Source of the DNA: an uncultured beta proteobacterium
GTDB taxonomy: Bacteria; Pseudomonadota; Gammaproteobacteria; Burkholderiales; Burkholderiaceae
Reading direction: 5' to 3'
Assembly (NCBI GenBank): GCA_903935355.1
Contig: CAIZRK010000034.1
Location: forward strand, 98,151-162,150
Length of the DNA: 64,000 bases
Below, in pieces: positions 45,331 to 55,447 of the stretch. Each line of letters begins with the position of its first letter. Position 1 is the stretch's first letter. The translations under genes and the position numbers were made by a program. The notes under the pieces were generated by a model that was not told the origin of the DNA, made no database searches, and saw only the letters and a program-made list of their open reading frames with translations.

Positions 45331-47055
45331 TTAGCTCTCGACTAAGATAGTTTGACCAGGTTTAACCATCGTAAATTTCACTGGTCTATTTTCGATTTGT
45401 ATGGACGCTCCATCCATTTTCACCGCTGTGAAATAGGACTCTTCAAGAGATCCAGGCTGTGGGTAGTCATCACGATAGTGAGCACCTCGTGAGTTCTCTC
45501 TAGATATTGCTGATTCTGTTACTGACTTGCTTACTAAAATTAGATTTTGTAGATTCATCCAATCCTGCCAAGTGACACTATATTCACGCTGTAGATTGCC
45601 AACGCCCATTTGATCAAGACTTTCTCCTAATTCAAGTAGCTTACTACGAGCCCGCAAAAGACTTTCTTTACTTCTTGAGATCCCAACATCGTCCCACATA
45701 CACTGAGCTAGAGCATCCCGAATCGACTCAATATCCCCTGGAGATTTCTCCAGAGGAGCCTCATGTACTCGAATGCTAGTAGCCACTTCTTGCATGTTGC
45801 ACTCTCGCAAACTTTGAGTAGCTACCCAATCTGCCATTGCCTTTCCTGCAATTCCGCCAAATACAGTGGAGTTAGCAACACCATTACCGCCTAATCGATT
45901 GGCACCATGGACTCCGCCAGTATCTTCACCTGCAGCAAAAAGTCCTGGCAAATCGGTGCTGCAGTCCTTCTTAAACACCAAGCCGCCCATCATGTAGTGC
46001 GCAGTTGGAACCACCTCTACCAAACTTCCAGCTAAATCGAAGCCACTGTCAGCGCAGCGCTCAACCATGCCTTTAAATTGCTTACGGACATTATCTGGTC
46101 CGAGATGACTCATTTGAATATAGACACCACCACTAGGGGTTGCGCGACCAGCTCGAATTTCTGAATTGATAGATCTAGACACAATGTCTCTAGTAGCTCG
46201 CTCCTTGCGTGGATCATAGTTGCCCATGAAGCGCTCATTATTACCATTGAGGAGATACCCACCAGCGCCGCGCAAGCCCTCCTCCAATACCGTTCCCGTC
46301 ATACGAGTACCTGGTCCAGCCAAAAGTCCTGTTGGATGAAATTGAACCATCTCCATATCTCGCAATATCAGGCCAGCACGCAGCGCCATTGCAAGGCCAT
46401 CACAACTTTTATCTCCAGAAGGGGTATGGTATTTATACATCGTTGGACCACCGCCGGTAGCCAATAATACTGCTTTGGCACGCACTAAAGTGAACTGACC
46501 TGTTTGCATATCTAACATCAGTACACCTGCAAGAGATTTACCATCCTCGCTATGAATAAGATCAATGGCGCGATATTCCTCTAAGCGATGAATACCTCTA
46601 GACCACACTTGTTCAGCCAATCGATTAATGATTTCAATGCCAGTTAAGTCGCCCTTATGCACTGTACGGTCAAAAGTTTGACCAGCGAATGCTTTTTGAT
46701 GAACAGTGCCATCAGGATTGCGATCAAAAAAACAACCCAACTCATTCTCTAGCTCATGAATACGCTCTACCGCCTTACTCACTAGTGTCCACGCGAGCTC
46801 TTGATCTGATAACCACTTACCACCTTCAATCGTATCCATAAAGTGACGTTCAACAGAATCGCCTTCAGCCAGGGCTACGTTATAACCTCCTTGAACCATA
46901 CGGGTACAACCACATTTGCCAAGCAAACCTTTAACAGCAATGGTGATATGTAAATGAGGATTGGCTTGATGAGCATGCAATGCAGCAAAAAGACCGGCGC
47001 CACCAGAACCAAGTATCAAAATATCTGTTTCTAAGATCGTAATAGCACTCGTCAT
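45331..47055 (-). CDS. Succinate dehydrogenase/fumarate reductase-like flavoprotein subunit
   Basis: The 574-residue flavoprotein has the FAD-binding LILGSGGAGLFAALHA, substrate-site motifs QFHPTGLL, RATRDIVSRSI and PTAHYMMGGL, and C-terminal GVHGANRLGGNG. The His that covalently binds FAD in SdhA and FrdA (HTVxAQGG) is Cys50 here (CTRMVQGG), so FAD attachment must differ. It overlaps the fumarase beta gene by 4 bp and is separated from its B, C and D subunits by the fumarase genes. It is not a standard housekeeping SdhA. Substrate could be succinate/fumarate or a substituted C4 acid. Confidence 0.85.
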   Translation of the reverse strand: MTSAITILETDILILGSGGAGLFAALHAHQANPHLHITIAVKGLLGKCGCTRMVQGGYNVALAEGDSVERHFMDTIEGGKWLSDQELAWTLVSKAVERIHELENELGCFFDRNPDGTVHQKAFAGQTFDRTVHKGDLTGIEIINRLAEQVWSRGIHRLEEYRAIDLIHSEDGKSLAGVLMLDMQTGQFTLVRAKAVLLATGGGPTMYKYHTPSGDKSCDGLAMALRAGLILRDMEMVQFHPTGLLAGPGTRMTGTVLEEGLRGAGGYLLNGNNERFMGNYDPRKERATRDIVSRSINSEIRAGRATPSGGVYIQMSHLGPDNVRKQFKGMVERCADSGFDLAGSLVEVVPTAHYMMGGLVFKKDCSTDLPGLFAAGEDTGGVHGANRLGGNGVANSTVFGGIAGKAMADWVATQSLRECNMQEVATSIRVHEAPLEKSPGDIESIRDALAQCMWDDVGISRSKESLLRARSKLLELGESLDQMGVGNLQREYSVTWQDWMNLQNLILVSKSVTESAISRENSRGAHYRDDYPQPGSLEESYFTAVKMDGASIQIENRPVKFTMVKPGQTILVES

Positions 47056-47660
47056 GTAATTCCCAAGCTCTTTAACACTGCTGTTTTATTGCGGGCTACA
47101 TCTCCTTTTACTTCCTCATAAATACTATTTCCATGGCTATCCATGGCAACTAGTAATGGACCGAAGTCTTTAATCTTGAAACGCCAGAGTGACTCTGGGT
47201 TGAGATCATCCATATCGACATCTTCGATTTGCTCAATCCAGGTTGTTTCTAAAGCGGCGGTTCCGCCGATAATGGCCAGGTACACACCGCCAAGCTCTTG
47301 AAAAGCAGCTGCAGAGCCTTCGCGCAAACCGCCCTTACCCACAATCATGCGCACACCGTTTTGGATCATCAAGGGTCGAGTAAAGCGCTCCATCCGATCT
47401 GAAGTTGTAGTGCCAATACAGACAGCTTGATAGCCTGCAGGAAATTGATCGCTTACAGTAACTTTTCGAACATTAGGTGCCGTATGAATTACCGCATGTC
47501 CATTCAGATCAAAACGAGTCTTGCGTTCATGATCAAACATCTGAATCTGCGTTGCATCTCGAATGCCAAATAAGGTATTTTGTAGGGTAACTGTGTCATT
47601 GATATGGAGCTTGCGAATATCAGCTTCACTCACTGGGGTTTGAAGAATATAGTGCGTCAT
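47052..47660 (-). CDS. Class I fumarase/tartrate dehydratase family, beta subunit
   Basis: The 202-residue protein corresponds to the C-terminal domain of class I fumarase or to TtdB. Landmarks are LHINDTVTLQNTLFGIRDAT, TTSDRMERFTRPLMIQNGVR, VGKGGLREGSAAAFQELGGV and IEDVDMDDLNPESLWRF. It forms a heterodimer with the alpha subunit encoded 11 bp upstream. The sequence does not decide between fumarate, mesaconate and tartrate as substrate; the linked Sdh-like genes favour a fumarate- or methylfumarate-type C4/C5 acid. Confidence 0.87.
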   Translation of the reverse strand: MTHYILQTPVSEADIRKLHINDTVTLQNTLFGIRDATQIQMFDHERKTRFDLNGHAVIHTAPNVRKVTVSDQFPAGYQAVCIGTTTSDRMERFTRPLMIQNGVRMIVGKGGLREGSAAAFQELGGVYLAIIGGTAALETTWIEQIEDVDMDDLNPESLWRFKIKDFGPLLVAMDSHGNSIYEEVKGDVARNKTAVLKSLGIT

Positions 47661-47671
47661 AGATATATCCC

Positions 47672-48547
47672 TTAGAACCCGTATGTAACACCAGTAGGCG
47701 TAAAAGTTGCACGCGCCCTACGTGCCGAATGACATTGCATATTCACAGCCACGGGATTCATGGTGATATGTGTATGGGCAAGCTCCACATGTACTGCAAA
47801 TGCAGTCGCATCACCGCCAAGCCCTTGTGGGCCAATACCCAGTTTATTTACTGCTGCGCTTAATTCCTCCTCAAGCTTAGCCCCTTCCCCATCATTGCAA
47901 ACACTACCAAGTGGTCGAGTAGCGGCACGCTTAGCCATCGCCACACATTGGTCTGATGTGCCGCCAACTCCCACACCCACTATGGTAGGCGGGCAGGTTT
48001 TACCGCCAGCAGCAACTACACTTTCTATCACAAATGCTTTGACGCCATTAATGCCATCAGCTGGAATAGCCATTTTTAAGAATGAATTATTCTCTGAGCC
48101 ACTGCCTTTAGGCACCATCTCAATTTCAACTGATTCATTGTCATCGCAAAAATCAATGTGAATAGCGGGCATTTCAATGCCGCAGGAGGTGTGATTATTT
48201 TTACGGGTAAGCGGATGAACCACCGATGAGCGTAACGGATATTCTTGTGTTGCTCGCTCACACCCTTTTCGAATAGCTGCTTTCAGTGCCATGCCATCAA
48301 ACTGTACCTTGCTACCAATTTTGACGCTGTAAATTGGCAGTCCAGTATCCTGACAAAGGAGATTATTCTCACGCTCAGCCACAGCAATATTAGTGATCAT
48401 GGTTTTCAAAACAACTTGTGCACGCTTATCCGTTTCAACCTGATCCAAGCGATCAATGCCAGCCTTTATATCGTCAGGCAGAATCTTTAAGGCACGGATA
48501 TAAAGTTCCTTGCATACCTCCTCAACTTCGTTCATATGTAAGCGCAT
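47672..48547 (-). CDS. Class I fumarase/tartrate dehydratase family, alpha subunit
   Basis: The alpha subunit of about 291 residues holds the 4Fe-4S site. Candidate ligand Cys are in LLCQDTGLPIYSVKIG, GGKTCPPTIVGVGVGG and SVCNDGEGAKLEEEL. The conserved HTSCGIEMPAIHIDF block is also present. The ATG at 48547, 11 bp after the preceding stop, is preferred; the frame reaches 48592, which would overlap the cytochrome gene. As an oxygen-sensitive Fe-S dehydratase it fits a low-oxygen lifestyle. Confidence 0.88.
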   Translation of the reverse strand: MRLHMNEVEEVCKELYIRALKILPDDIKAGIDRLDQVETDKRAQVVLKTMITNIAVAERENNLLCQDTGLPIYSVKIGSKVQFDGMALKAAIRKGCERATQEYPLRSSVVHPLTRKNNHTSCGIEMPAIHIDFCDDNESVEIEMVPKGSGSENNSFLKMAIPADGINGVKAFVIESVVAAGGKTCPPTIVGVGVGGTSDQCVAMAKRAATRPLGSVCNDGEGAKLEEELSAAVNKLGIGPQGLGGDATAFAVHVELAHTHITMNPVAVNMQCHSARRARATFTPTGVTYGF

Positions 48548-48558
48548 ATGTTGCCTAG

Positions 48559-48918
48559 TCAGTTTGCTAAATACAAAAATAAAAGTCCACACACAATTGA
48601 AAATAGTATCGAAATCTCAATCCAACCCTTACGTAATCCGCGCCAAGCGCCAAACTCAATTATTAAAATCCGTACCCCACCACTCAAATGAATAGCCAAT
48701 AAAATAACTAAGGCCCATTCACCAAACTTAAATACCCAAAAATCAGTTAACTGCAAAGAACGCTCAAATCCACTAGCGCCACGCAAAGACTGTGACAACA
48801 TCAAAAAGTGCAGTGGAAGAAAGCAAGCCAATAGTAAGCCTGAGAACCGGTGACATACGTAAGCAAAATAAGATAAATGACTCTTTGCCCGACAATCTAA
48901 TTTCGGTTTAGGTCTCAT
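48559..48918 (-). CDS. Succinate dehydrogenase-like cytochrome b membrane subunit (second)
   Basis: The 119-residue membrane protein has three helices. The YVCHRFSGLLLACFLPLHF segment matches the SdhC HRxSG...H pattern, and HLSGGVRILIIEFG carries the heme-ligand-type His. It overlaps the preceding subunit gene by 4 bp. With it, the B subunit and the flavoprotein it should make a membrane quinone-linked complex holding heme b. Confidence 0.8.
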   Translation of the reverse strand: MRPKPKLDCRAKSHLSYFAYVCHRFSGLLLACFLPLHFLMLSQSLRGASGFERSLQLTDFWVFKFGEWALVILLAIHLSGGVRILIIEFGAWRGLRKGWIEISILFSIVCGLLFLYLAN

Positions 48919-49280
48919 AAGATACCCCCAGAATAAATACCGATTACTGCAGAACTGCCTAGAAGTAAGATCAGAAGAGCCAAAACCCAGGAGATCGGTT
49001 TTGCAAAGCTTAACTTAGGAAAGGTCTCTTGCAAAATATTTGCCATGCCGATAGGCGCATGAACAAAACAAGCTAAAACAAAAATTTCATAGAAGAGTGC
49101 AAAAAGCAGGTTGCCCTGAGTACGCCCTAAGATTTCTTGTGCTGTGAGCCCGCCACGAATAGCATAAAAAATAATAGCGAGGTGGATGCTGACACAAATA
49201 CCTAAAATCATTGCGCTTATTCTCTGTGCGTACCAGAGTTTGGCCTGTAAAACCCCTTCAAAACACATTTCCTTACTCAT
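48915..49280 (-). CDS. Succinate dehydrogenase-like cytochrome b membrane subunit (first)
   Basis: About 121 residues form three helices: KLWYAQRISAMILGICVSIH (compare SdhC/FrdC heme-helix I), an EIFVLACFVHAPIGMANIL helix with a candidate heme His, and a C-terminal helix. The ATG at 49280 makes an ATGA overlap with the iron-sulfur gene and is preferred to one at 49292. It pairs with the 119-residue subunit encoded next. Confidence 0.78.
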   Translation of the reverse strand: MSKEMCFEGVLQAKLWYAQRISAMILGICVSIHLAIIFYAIRGGLTAQEILGRTQGNLLFALFYEIFVLACFVHAPIGMANILQETFPKLSFAKPISWVLALLILLLGSSAVIGIYSGGIL

Positions 49281-50008
49281 AACTTGCCCCATTTCGCACC
49301 ACGAACTGCCGACCTTGCAACCAACTTCTTGAGCCCAGCAATGCTAGCTGTAGGCTCAATACCTTTGGGACAACGTTCGGTACAAGACCCCTGAGTATGA
49401 CAAGCATGGCATCCAGCATCACCAGCAATTGCGCGCTGTCGCTCTAATTGCTGAATATCCCTGACATCATTGCTTAATGTCCAGGCACGGTTCAGCGCTG
49501 CGGGGCCAAGATAGTTGGGACGGCTTTCTACTACCTCACAAGACGCATAACAAACACCACAACCAATACATTCAATTCCTGCATTAGCCAATTGGCGCTC
49601 TTTGGAGCTAGGCTCTATCTTGGCAAAATCTTCATGACGGGTTTGACTGCCTTTAAAGAAACCTACTGCACCTTTCCACTTATTAAAAAACTCACGCATA
49701 TCCGTGGCCAGATCTTTAATCACGGGTAAATTGTTTAACGGAGCAATTTCTAGGGAGTCCCCTTTAACAATTTTCGAAACATGAGTACGACAAGTCCAGC
49801 GAGCTACCCCATTGACCGTCATAGCGCACGAACCACACATCCCCACCCGACAAGCAAAGCGATAACTTAATGTTGGGTCGAGTTTGCGCTGAATATAAGT
49901 AACCACATCGAGGACGGTTTGATGGGGGTTGCGCGGCACCAAATACTCAATAAACTCCCCCTCCTGAGCTCCCCGCCAGACTTTTACCTTGAGATCAACC
50001 TTTGACAT
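49277..50008 (-). CDS. Succinate dehydrogenase/fumarate reductase-like iron-sulfur subunit
   Basis: The 243-residue protein has an N-terminal 2Fe-2S domain with CRVGMCGSCAM and a later Cys (RWTCRTH). A C-terminal ferredoxin domain follows with CIGCGVCYASCEVV and CHACHTQGSCTERCPKGI, enough for the 4Fe-4S and 3Fe-4S centres. It is the first gene of the minus-strand operon B-C-D-fumarase alpha-fumarase beta-A-TSUP and is divergent from the LysR gene across an 84-bp AT-rich gap. Confidence 0.9.
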   Translation of the reverse strand: MSKVDLKVKVWRGAQEGEFIEYLVPRNPHQTVLDVVTYIQRKLDPTLSYRFACRVGMCGSCAMTVNGVARWTCRTHVSKIVKGDSLEIAPLNNLPVIKDLATDMREFFNKWKGAVGFFKGSQTRHEDFAKIEPSSKERQLANAGIECIGCGVCYASCEVVESRPNYLGPAALNRAWTLSNDVRDIQQLERQRAIAGDAGCHACHTQGSCTERCPKGIEPTASIAGLKKLVARSAVRGAKWGKL

Positions 50009-50092
50009 GCGTTAATTATATCGATAGATAGTAAAATATAAATCCAATATAATTTTCTTTGAGATAAAATATTTCTTTATTATAAAACCTCT

Positions 50093-50977
50093 ATGTCTAG
50101 TATTAAAGTACTCAAAAATTTCCTAACCATTACTCGCCATACAAGCGTAGCAGCTGCTGCACGGGAGATTGGTTTGACTGCTGCCGCTGCTGGACAACAA
50201 ATACAGCAATTGGAAGATGAGATTGGCGCTGAACTATTTGATAGGACCAAACGCTCTTTAACTTTAAATAATCAAGGCAGATCACTAATTGAGCCGATTC
50301 AAGAGATCATTGCGCGATATGAGGCACTTGGAACTAACTTTAAATCTGAACTGAGTGGCACGATTGTTTTAGGGGCTTTAGTCTCCACCCTTATGGGAGC
50401 ATTTGGCAAAACACTTAATGAACTCAAGCACAACTATCCAGAACTTGAAATTAAATTATTTGCAGGCTTATCCAGCAACTTCTTGGATCAGGTAATAGAC
50501 GGTAGCTTAGATGCGGCAATAGTAACCGAATCCCCTTATGCATTGCCCCAACATGTTCTGTGGACCGAGCTTTATACTGAACCCATGGTTTTGATTTACC
50601 CCAACATAAAACGCAAGAATAAAACTGCCGATAAAAATGTAAATACCGATCTTCCCTTTATTCGTTTTGAACGCAATACTTGGACGGGTCACCTAGTAGA
50701 TCATGCCATTCGAGCCAATAAACTGAAGATAAAAGATGGGATGGAACTCAACTCAGTTGAGGCTATTATTGAATTGGTACGCCAAGGCCTAGGTTATTCA
50801 ATTATTCCCAAACTAGCCAACATTGCTTGGGATAGCGATCGACAACTAGTAATTGAAAATCTTCCTGGAAAAATGATTTATCGAAAAGTTGGTCTACTAG
50901 AGCGTCGTAAACATGCACGTCAAAATATTACACTCGCAATCAAACAGCACTTCCTACGAGGAAGCTCCAAAACTTGA
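50093..50977 (+). CDS. LysR family transcriptional regulator
   Basis: The 294-residue protein has an N-terminal winged helix (NFLTITRHTSVAAAAREIGL, QQIQQLEDEIGAELFDRTKR) and a LysR substrate-binding domain (GTIVLGALVSTLMGAFGKTL, VRQGLGYSIIPKLAN). It is divergent from the Sdh-like operon and most likely controls it. An AATTATAT/ATATAATT pair (50014-50021 and 50047-50054) lies in the shared gap, though in very AT-rich DNA. Confidence 0.92.
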   Translation: MSSIKVLKNFLTITRHTSVAAAAREIGLTAAAAGQQIQQLEDEIGAELFDRTKRSLTLNNQGRSLIEPIQEIIARYEALGTNFKSELSGTIVLGALVSTLMGAFGKTLNELKHNYPELEIKLFAGLSSNFLDQVIDGSLDAAIVTESPYALPQHVLWTELYTEPMVLIYPNIKRKNKTADKNVNTDLPFIRFERNTWTGHLVDHAIRANKLKIKDGMELNSVEAIIELVRQGLGYSIIPKLANIAWDSDRQLVIENLPGKMIYRKVGLLERRKHARQNITLAIKQHFLRGSSKT

Positions 50978-51027
50978 TTTAACGTTCATAGCTTGATCTG
51001 ATAAATGCTATTAATACACTCAAGAAA

Positions 51028-51049
51028 AAGCCATCCCGAGAGATGGCTT
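51028..51049 (-). terminator. Terminator hairpin for the minus-strand isc/HAD transcript
   Basis: AAGCCATC (51028-51035) pairs with GATGGCTT (51042-51049) over a 6-nt loop. Read on the minus strand it is followed by a T-run, so it ends transcription from the HAD gene side. The gap 50978-51178 shows no gene. Confidence 0.7.
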
Positions 51050-51178
51050 AAAAATAAATCTATGGAGGTACTACCTAAAGAATGAACTACAACTTCATAT
51101 TAGTCCTTTAGAAATCCTCGTAAAGAACATTTTATATAAATAATAGTAAAAATGCCCTAAATTGGTGCAAATAGGAAG

Positions 51179-51862
51179 CTAAATGACATCCAGCACTGTA
51201 CTTAATGAAGTGCCTTCGTAATTAGGCGGATCCCCTATCTCTTCATAAGGATGCCCTAGGCGATTTACCCAAAATACATCAAACCCAAACCACTTCGCCG
51301 CCAAAACATCCCAGGCATTACTTGAAACAAACAGAATTTCTTCTTTTTTTACTGGAAAGGCTTTTAAAAGTAACTCATAAGCTTGCGGGGCAGTTTTAAA
51401 TAAGCGAACATCCTCAATGGTAACGACCCGATCTAAATAAGGCTGCATCCCATTGCTCTGAACCACCGTTGCCAACATCTCTCTACTACCGTTAGATAAA
51501 ATTGCAGTAGAGATTCCTCTCTTTTTAATGGTTTTAAGTACCTGCAGTCCATCTTCAAACCCTGTTAATTTGGCGTATTGACCCATTAGGAGCCGTTCAT
51601 TTTCAGCAGTGAGTAATAAGCCCATTCGTTTACAGACATAACGCAAAGAACGAATAGTTAGCTCCCAAAATGGCAAATAGTATTTACTACCACTAGGACT
51701 AGGATCGCTCATAGTCACTAAGCGGGTATATTCAATTTGGCGATCACGCCACATCAAAGCAAGCTGCTGACCGTGCCCTGGAAAGAGATCATCTGCCAAT
51801 TGCGCCATAGAATAGACATCAAACAAAGTCCCATAGGCATCAAAAGCAATTAACTTGTACAT
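51179..51862 (-). CDS. HAD superfamily haloacid dehalogenase type II
   Basis: This 227-residue enzyme resembles L-2-haloacid dehalogenases. The nucleophile Asp is in IAFDAYGTLFDVYS, motif II Ser in AILSNGSREM, the Lys in RLFKTAPQAYELL and motif III in FVSSNAWDVLAAKWFGFDVFWVNR. The SSNAWD motif is specific to this type, although many members act on natural substrates. It lies 15 bp after fdx, at the end of the isc operon. Confidence 0.87.
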   Translation of the reverse strand: MYKLIAFDAYGTLFDVYSMAQLADDLFPGHGQQLALMWRDRQIEYTRLVTMSDPSPSGSKYYLPFWELTIRSLRYVCKRMGLLLTAENERLLMGQYAKLTGFEDGLQVLKTIKKRGISTAILSNGSREMLATVVQSNGMQPYLDRVVTIEDVRLFKTAPQAYELLLKAFPVKKEEILFVSSNAWDVLAAKWFGFDVFWVNRLGHPYEEIGDPPNYEGTSLSTVLDVI

Positions 51863-51877
51863 ATCACCCTCTATTGC

Positions 51878-52216
51878 TTAGTGATTCTCTTTAGCATGGT
51901 TGATTGAATACTTGGGTATTTCAATTACTAAGTTTTCACGGGCCACAATTGCTTGGCAAGATAGACGAGATTGAGGATTTAATCCCCAAGCGCGATCCAG
52001 TAAATCTTCTTCGTTTTCATCAGGAGAGTTAAGACTTTGAAAACCCTCTTTTACAATCACATGACAAGTAGTGCAAGCACAAACCATATCGCAAGCGTGC
52101 TCTATTGGAATGTCATTCTCAAGCAATGCTTCGCAAATGGAGGTTCCTGGAGTAGCTTCTACAACTGCTCCTTCTGGGCAATATTCGCTATGCGGTAGAA
52201 CAACAATCTGGGTCAT
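51878..52216 (-). CDS. fdx: ISC-type [2Fe-2S] ferredoxin
   Basis: The 112-residue adrenodoxin-type ferredoxin supplies electrons for Fe-S cluster assembly. Ligand Cys are in EHACDMVCACTTCHV and LSCQAI. The start IVVLPHSEYCPEGAVVEA fits the Isc Fdx family. It lies 58 bp after hscA in the order usual for iscRSUA-hscBA-fdx. Confidence 0.95.
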   Translation of the reverse strand: MTQIVVLPHSEYCPEGAVVEATPGTSICEALLENDIPIEHACDMVCACTTCHVIVKEGFQSLNSPDENEEDLLDRAWGLNPQSRLSCQAIVARENLVIEIPKYSINHAKENH

Positions 52217-52274
52217 AAGCTAACTTTGGGTTTATATGTATTTTTAAATTCTATTTTCAATTTTTGGCTTTGAA

Positions 52275-54140
52275 TCAGATTTCAGCGACATTCTTGCCTG
52301 CCAAAGCCTTCTGAATGCTAGCATTCATACGCATCTGAGCAAATTCATCGGTAGCCTTGGCCGCACGATCAATTGCTTTACGCAGAACTGCGCTGTCATG
52401 CTCTTCCTTGAGAATCATTCGCAAACTTGCCATTTCAGTTTCGACGGCAACTTGCTCTTTTTCGCTAAGCAAAGATCGATCGCTATCTAAGGCAGTTTGA
52501 ACTGCATCTAATAAACGTTGTGCGTTAACCTGCTCTTCACGTAAAGATCTTGCCAAGAGATCTACCTTGGCAGAGGCAAAACCATCTTGCAACATCCTCG
52601 TTATTTCTGCATCGGTTAAACCATAGGAAGGCTTGATATCAATCGATGCTTGAACTCCAGAGCCCAATTCTGTCGCACTTACAGAAAGTAAGCCGTCCGC
52701 ATCCACCTGAAAGGTCACCCTAATGCGCGCCGCACCCGCTGCCATTGGTGGGATACCACGCAGCTCAAATTTACCTAACGAACGACAGTTCTGAGCTAAC
52801 TCGCGCTCTCCCTGCACCACCTGAATTACAAGTGCAGTCTGACCATCTTTAAAGGTCGTAAAATCTTGTGCCCTAGCAACCGGAATGGGCGTATTGCGGG
52901 GAATAATTTTTTCCACCAAGCCGCCCATGGTTTCAAGTCCAAGAGAGAGCGGAATAACGTCAAGAAGAAGCCACTCATCATCTTTACTTTGATTGCCAGC
53001 GAGTAAATCTGCCTGCATAGCAGCGCCTAGGGCTACTACTTGGTCAGGATTCAAATTATTTAAAGGTTTAGTACCAAATAACTCACCAACTGCGCGTTGA
53101 ACATGTGGCATCCGAGTAGCCCCACCAACCATCACAACACCTTTAATCTCATGAGTATTAAGGCTGGCATCACGCAAAGCCTTTTTTACCGCAACCAATG
53201 TTTTATTGATGAGATTTTGAGTAATTTCAAAAAACTGTGCTTGACTAATGCCAATATTCACTACAGTACCATCAGCAAGGGTTTCATGAACACGTGCTAA
53301 GGGATTATGACTGAGCTGCTCTTTTGCATGTGTACAGGACAGCAGTAGTTTGCGATGATCTTGTATAGAAAGTGGGGGCAATTTCGCTTGCTCTATGACC
53401 CAGCAATACAAGCGATGATCAAAGTCATCTCCACCTAAAGCAGAGTCACCGCCAGTAGAGAGAACCTCAAAGACACCCTTGCTCATGCGCAATATAGAAA
53501 TATCAAATGTCCCACCACCTAAGTCATAAACCGCATAGGTCCCTTCGGAGGCATTATCTAAACCATAGGCAATCGCAGCAGCCGTTGGCTCATTAAGCAA
53601 ACGCAATACTTCGATACCAGCGAGCTTGGCAGCATCTTTGGTTGCTTGACGTTGAGCATCATCAAAGTAAGCAGGTACTGTAATAACGGCACCAACTATC
53701 TCATCATTCATAGAGTCTTCTGCTAATTGACGCAAGCGAGCCAAGATTTCTGCCGAAACTTCGATAGGACTCTTATCACCAGCGACTGTTCTGAGCTTGA
53801 GTATGCCGGGCTGATCTACAAAATCGTAAGGCGTGTTTTCAATATGCTCCACATCCACTAAACCACGTCCCATAAAACGCTTTACCGAAACAATGGTATT
53901 TTTTGGGTCAGAAACAATACTCTCTAAAGCCTCAAAACCAGCTTGGGTTCGACCATTGGGTAAATAACGCACAACGGACGGGAGTAATTCGCGCCCCTCT
54001 GAATCGGGGAGCACTTTAGGTAGGGCATCACGCACAATCGCCACCAAAGAATTAGTGGTCCCTAAGTCGATGCCGACAGCAATTCGTCGTTGATGGGGGG
54101 CAAGTGATTTACCGGGTTCTGAGATTTGTAGTAAGGCCAT
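52275..54140 (-). CDS. hscA: Fe-S assembly chaperone HscA (Hsp70 family)
   Basis: HscA helps transfer clusters from IscU to target proteins. ATPase signatures are [28 protein letters not shown] and [14 protein letters not shown]; the substrate-binding domain follows from about residue 390. Length 621 matches HscA rather than DnaK. It follows hscB by 17 bp. Confidence 0.96.
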   Translation of the reverse strand: MALLQISEPGKSLAPHQRRIAVGIDLGTTNSLVAIVRDALPKVLPDSEGRELLPSVVRYLPNGRTQAGFEALESIVSDPKNTIVSVKRFMGRGLVDVEHIENTPYDFVDQPGILKLRTVAGDKSPIEVSAEILARLRQLAEDSMNDEIVGAVITVPAYFDDAQRQATKDAAKLAGIEVLRLLNEPTAAAIAYGLDNASEGTYAVYDLGGGTFDISILRMSKGVFEVLSTGGDSALGGDDFDHRLYCWVIEQAKLPPLSIQDHRKLLLSCTHAKEQLSHNPLARVHETLADGTVVNIGISQAQFFEITQNLINKTLVAVKKALRDASLNTHEIKGVVMVGGATRMPHVQRAVGELFGTKPLNNLNPDQVVALGAAMQADLLAGNQSKDDEWLLLDVIPLSLGLETMGGLVEKIIPRNTPIPVARAQDFTTFKDGQTALVIQVVQGERELAQNCRSLGKFELRGIPPMAAGAARIRVTFQVDADGLLSVSATELGSGVQASIDIKPSYGLTDAEITRMLQDGFASAKVDLLARSLREEQVNAQRLLDAVQTALDSDRSLLSEKEQVAVETEMASLRMILKEEHDSAVLRKAIDRAAKATDEFAQMRMNASIQKALAGKNVAEI

Positions 54141-54157
54141 GGGGTTTGAGTGTAAAG

Positions 54158-54697
54158 CTATACCAATGCTGCTATCGCATCATCGAGCTCAATAGCGAAC
54201 TTATCAATGAAAAGTAAGCCACGGAGAAGCTCAGCTGCACGCTCATAATTCTTAGCGCCATCAATTGCCTGAGCGATTTCGACAAGCGTATCTTGCTTTG
54301 ATTGCTCAACTTCAGCCATCAACGCTTCTAAGGCTGGCAAGTCCTCAGCCCGCTCATCTAAGCTTTCGCGCCAATCTAGTTGCTTCATTAAAAATGCAGC
54401 CGGCATGGATGTATTGGTTTCTAGGTTGGCATTAACCCCATGTAACGTGCAGAGATACAAGCCGCGCTGAATGGGATTTTTCAAAGTTTGAAACGCAGTA
54501 TTTGCTAAGGTAGCCATTTGCATGGCGAGTCTTTGCTCGGTATCGCTACCGCGAGCATGGCGATCAGGATGCACTTCTTTTTGGATCACCAAATAAGCTT
54601 GATTCAAGGCAGGCAAATCCAGATTGAATTGCTGCTTTAAACCAAAAAAGTGAAAGTAATCTTCAGACGCGGAAGGATTCGCCACAACCACACTCAT
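54158..54697 (-). CDS. hscB: Fe-S assembly co-chaperone HscB
   Basis: HscB is the J-protein that brings IscU to HscA. The J domain (residues 10-80) has the HPD motif in [11 protein letters not shown], and a C-terminal helical domain binds IscU. The frame starts inside the iscA end (35-bp overlap). Length 179 is usual. Confidence 0.93.
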   Translation of the reverse strand: MSVVVANPSASEDYFHFFGLKQQFNLDLPALNQAYLVIQKEVHPDRHARGSDTEQRLAMQMATLANTAFQTLKNPIQRGLYLCTLHGVNANLETNTSMPAAFLMKQLDWRESLDERAEDLPALEALMAEVEQSKQDTLVEIAQAIDGAKNYERAAELLRGLLFIDKFAIELDDAIAALV

Positions 54698-54986
54698 CTT
54701 TTACGTTGGGATTTTGAAACTTAAAGCCTTCATTTAAACCTTCACGTACAAAATCTAATTCCGTTCCGTCTAAGTAAGCCAAACTTTTTGGATCAACAAA
54801 TACTTTAATACCATTGGACTCAAACATCGTATCCTCTGGAGCAGCCTCATCAACATATTCCAGCTGGTAAGCCAAGCCAGAACAACCTGTGGTGCGAACG
54901 CCTAAGCGCAAGCCGCAGCCTTTGCCACGCTTTTCTAAATTGCGATTGATATGCGCTGCCGCTTTATCAGTTAAGGTAATTGCCAT
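54663..54986 (-). CDS. iscA: A-type Fe-S carrier IscA
   Basis: The 107-residue protein carries the three A-type Cys, one in [14 protein letters not shown] and two in the C-terminal DECGCGESF. It passes iron or clusters to target proteins. It lies 44 bp after iscU. Confidence 0.95.
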   Translation of the reverse strand: MAITLTDKAAAHINRNLEKRGKGCGLRLGVRTTGCSGLAYQLEYVDEAAPEDTMFESNGIKVFVDPKSLAYLDGTELDFVREGLNEGFKFQNPNVKDECGCGESFRV

Positions 54987-55030
54987 GATCGTTCTGCCTA
55001 TTTTCTTTAATTGCTTTCTTATACCCTTCT

Positions 55031-55417
55031 TTATTTAGCAGGATGTTTTTCTTTGTAATCTTTTACTGCTGCCTTAATAGCATCTTCTGCCAAGATCGAG
55101 CAATGAATTTTCACAGGTGGTAAAGCTAACTCTTCGGCAATTAAAGAATTCTTAATCTCTAGCGCTTGATCTAAGGTTTTTCCTTTTACCCACTCTGTCA
55201 CCAAAGAGGATGAGGCGATTGCAGAGCCGCATCCGTAGGTCTTAAACTTAGCATCCTCAATTACACCTTGATCGTTTACACGGATTTGTAATTTCATCAC
55301 ATCACCGCAAGCAGGTGCGCCCACCATGCCAGTTCCGACATTGCCATCGGTTTTTTCAAATGAGCCCACATTACGGGGGTTTTCATAATGATCAATTACT
55401 TTTTCGCTATATGCCAT
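55031..55417 (-). CDS. iscU: Fe-S cluster scaffold IscU
   Basis: The scaffold on which clusters are built, 128 residues. Cluster ligands are in [26 protein letters not shown] and the [16 protein letters not shown] block, where LPPVK is the HscA-binding motif. It lies 30 bp after iscS. Confidence 0.97.
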   Translation of the reverse strand: MAYSEKVIDHYENPRNVGSFEKTDGNVGTGMVGAPACGDVMKLQIRVNDQGVIEDAKFKTYGCGSAIASSSLVTEWVKGKTLDQALEIKNSLIAEELALPPVKIHCSILAEDAIKAAVKDYKEKHPAK

Positions 55418-55447
55418 GGTATTTTCTCTTTATCTTTTCAAGATTAC

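Noticed and set aside
47760..48161. 133-codon frame opposite fumarase alpha
   Set aside because: Antisense shadow; low-complexity Ser/Pro-rich translation.
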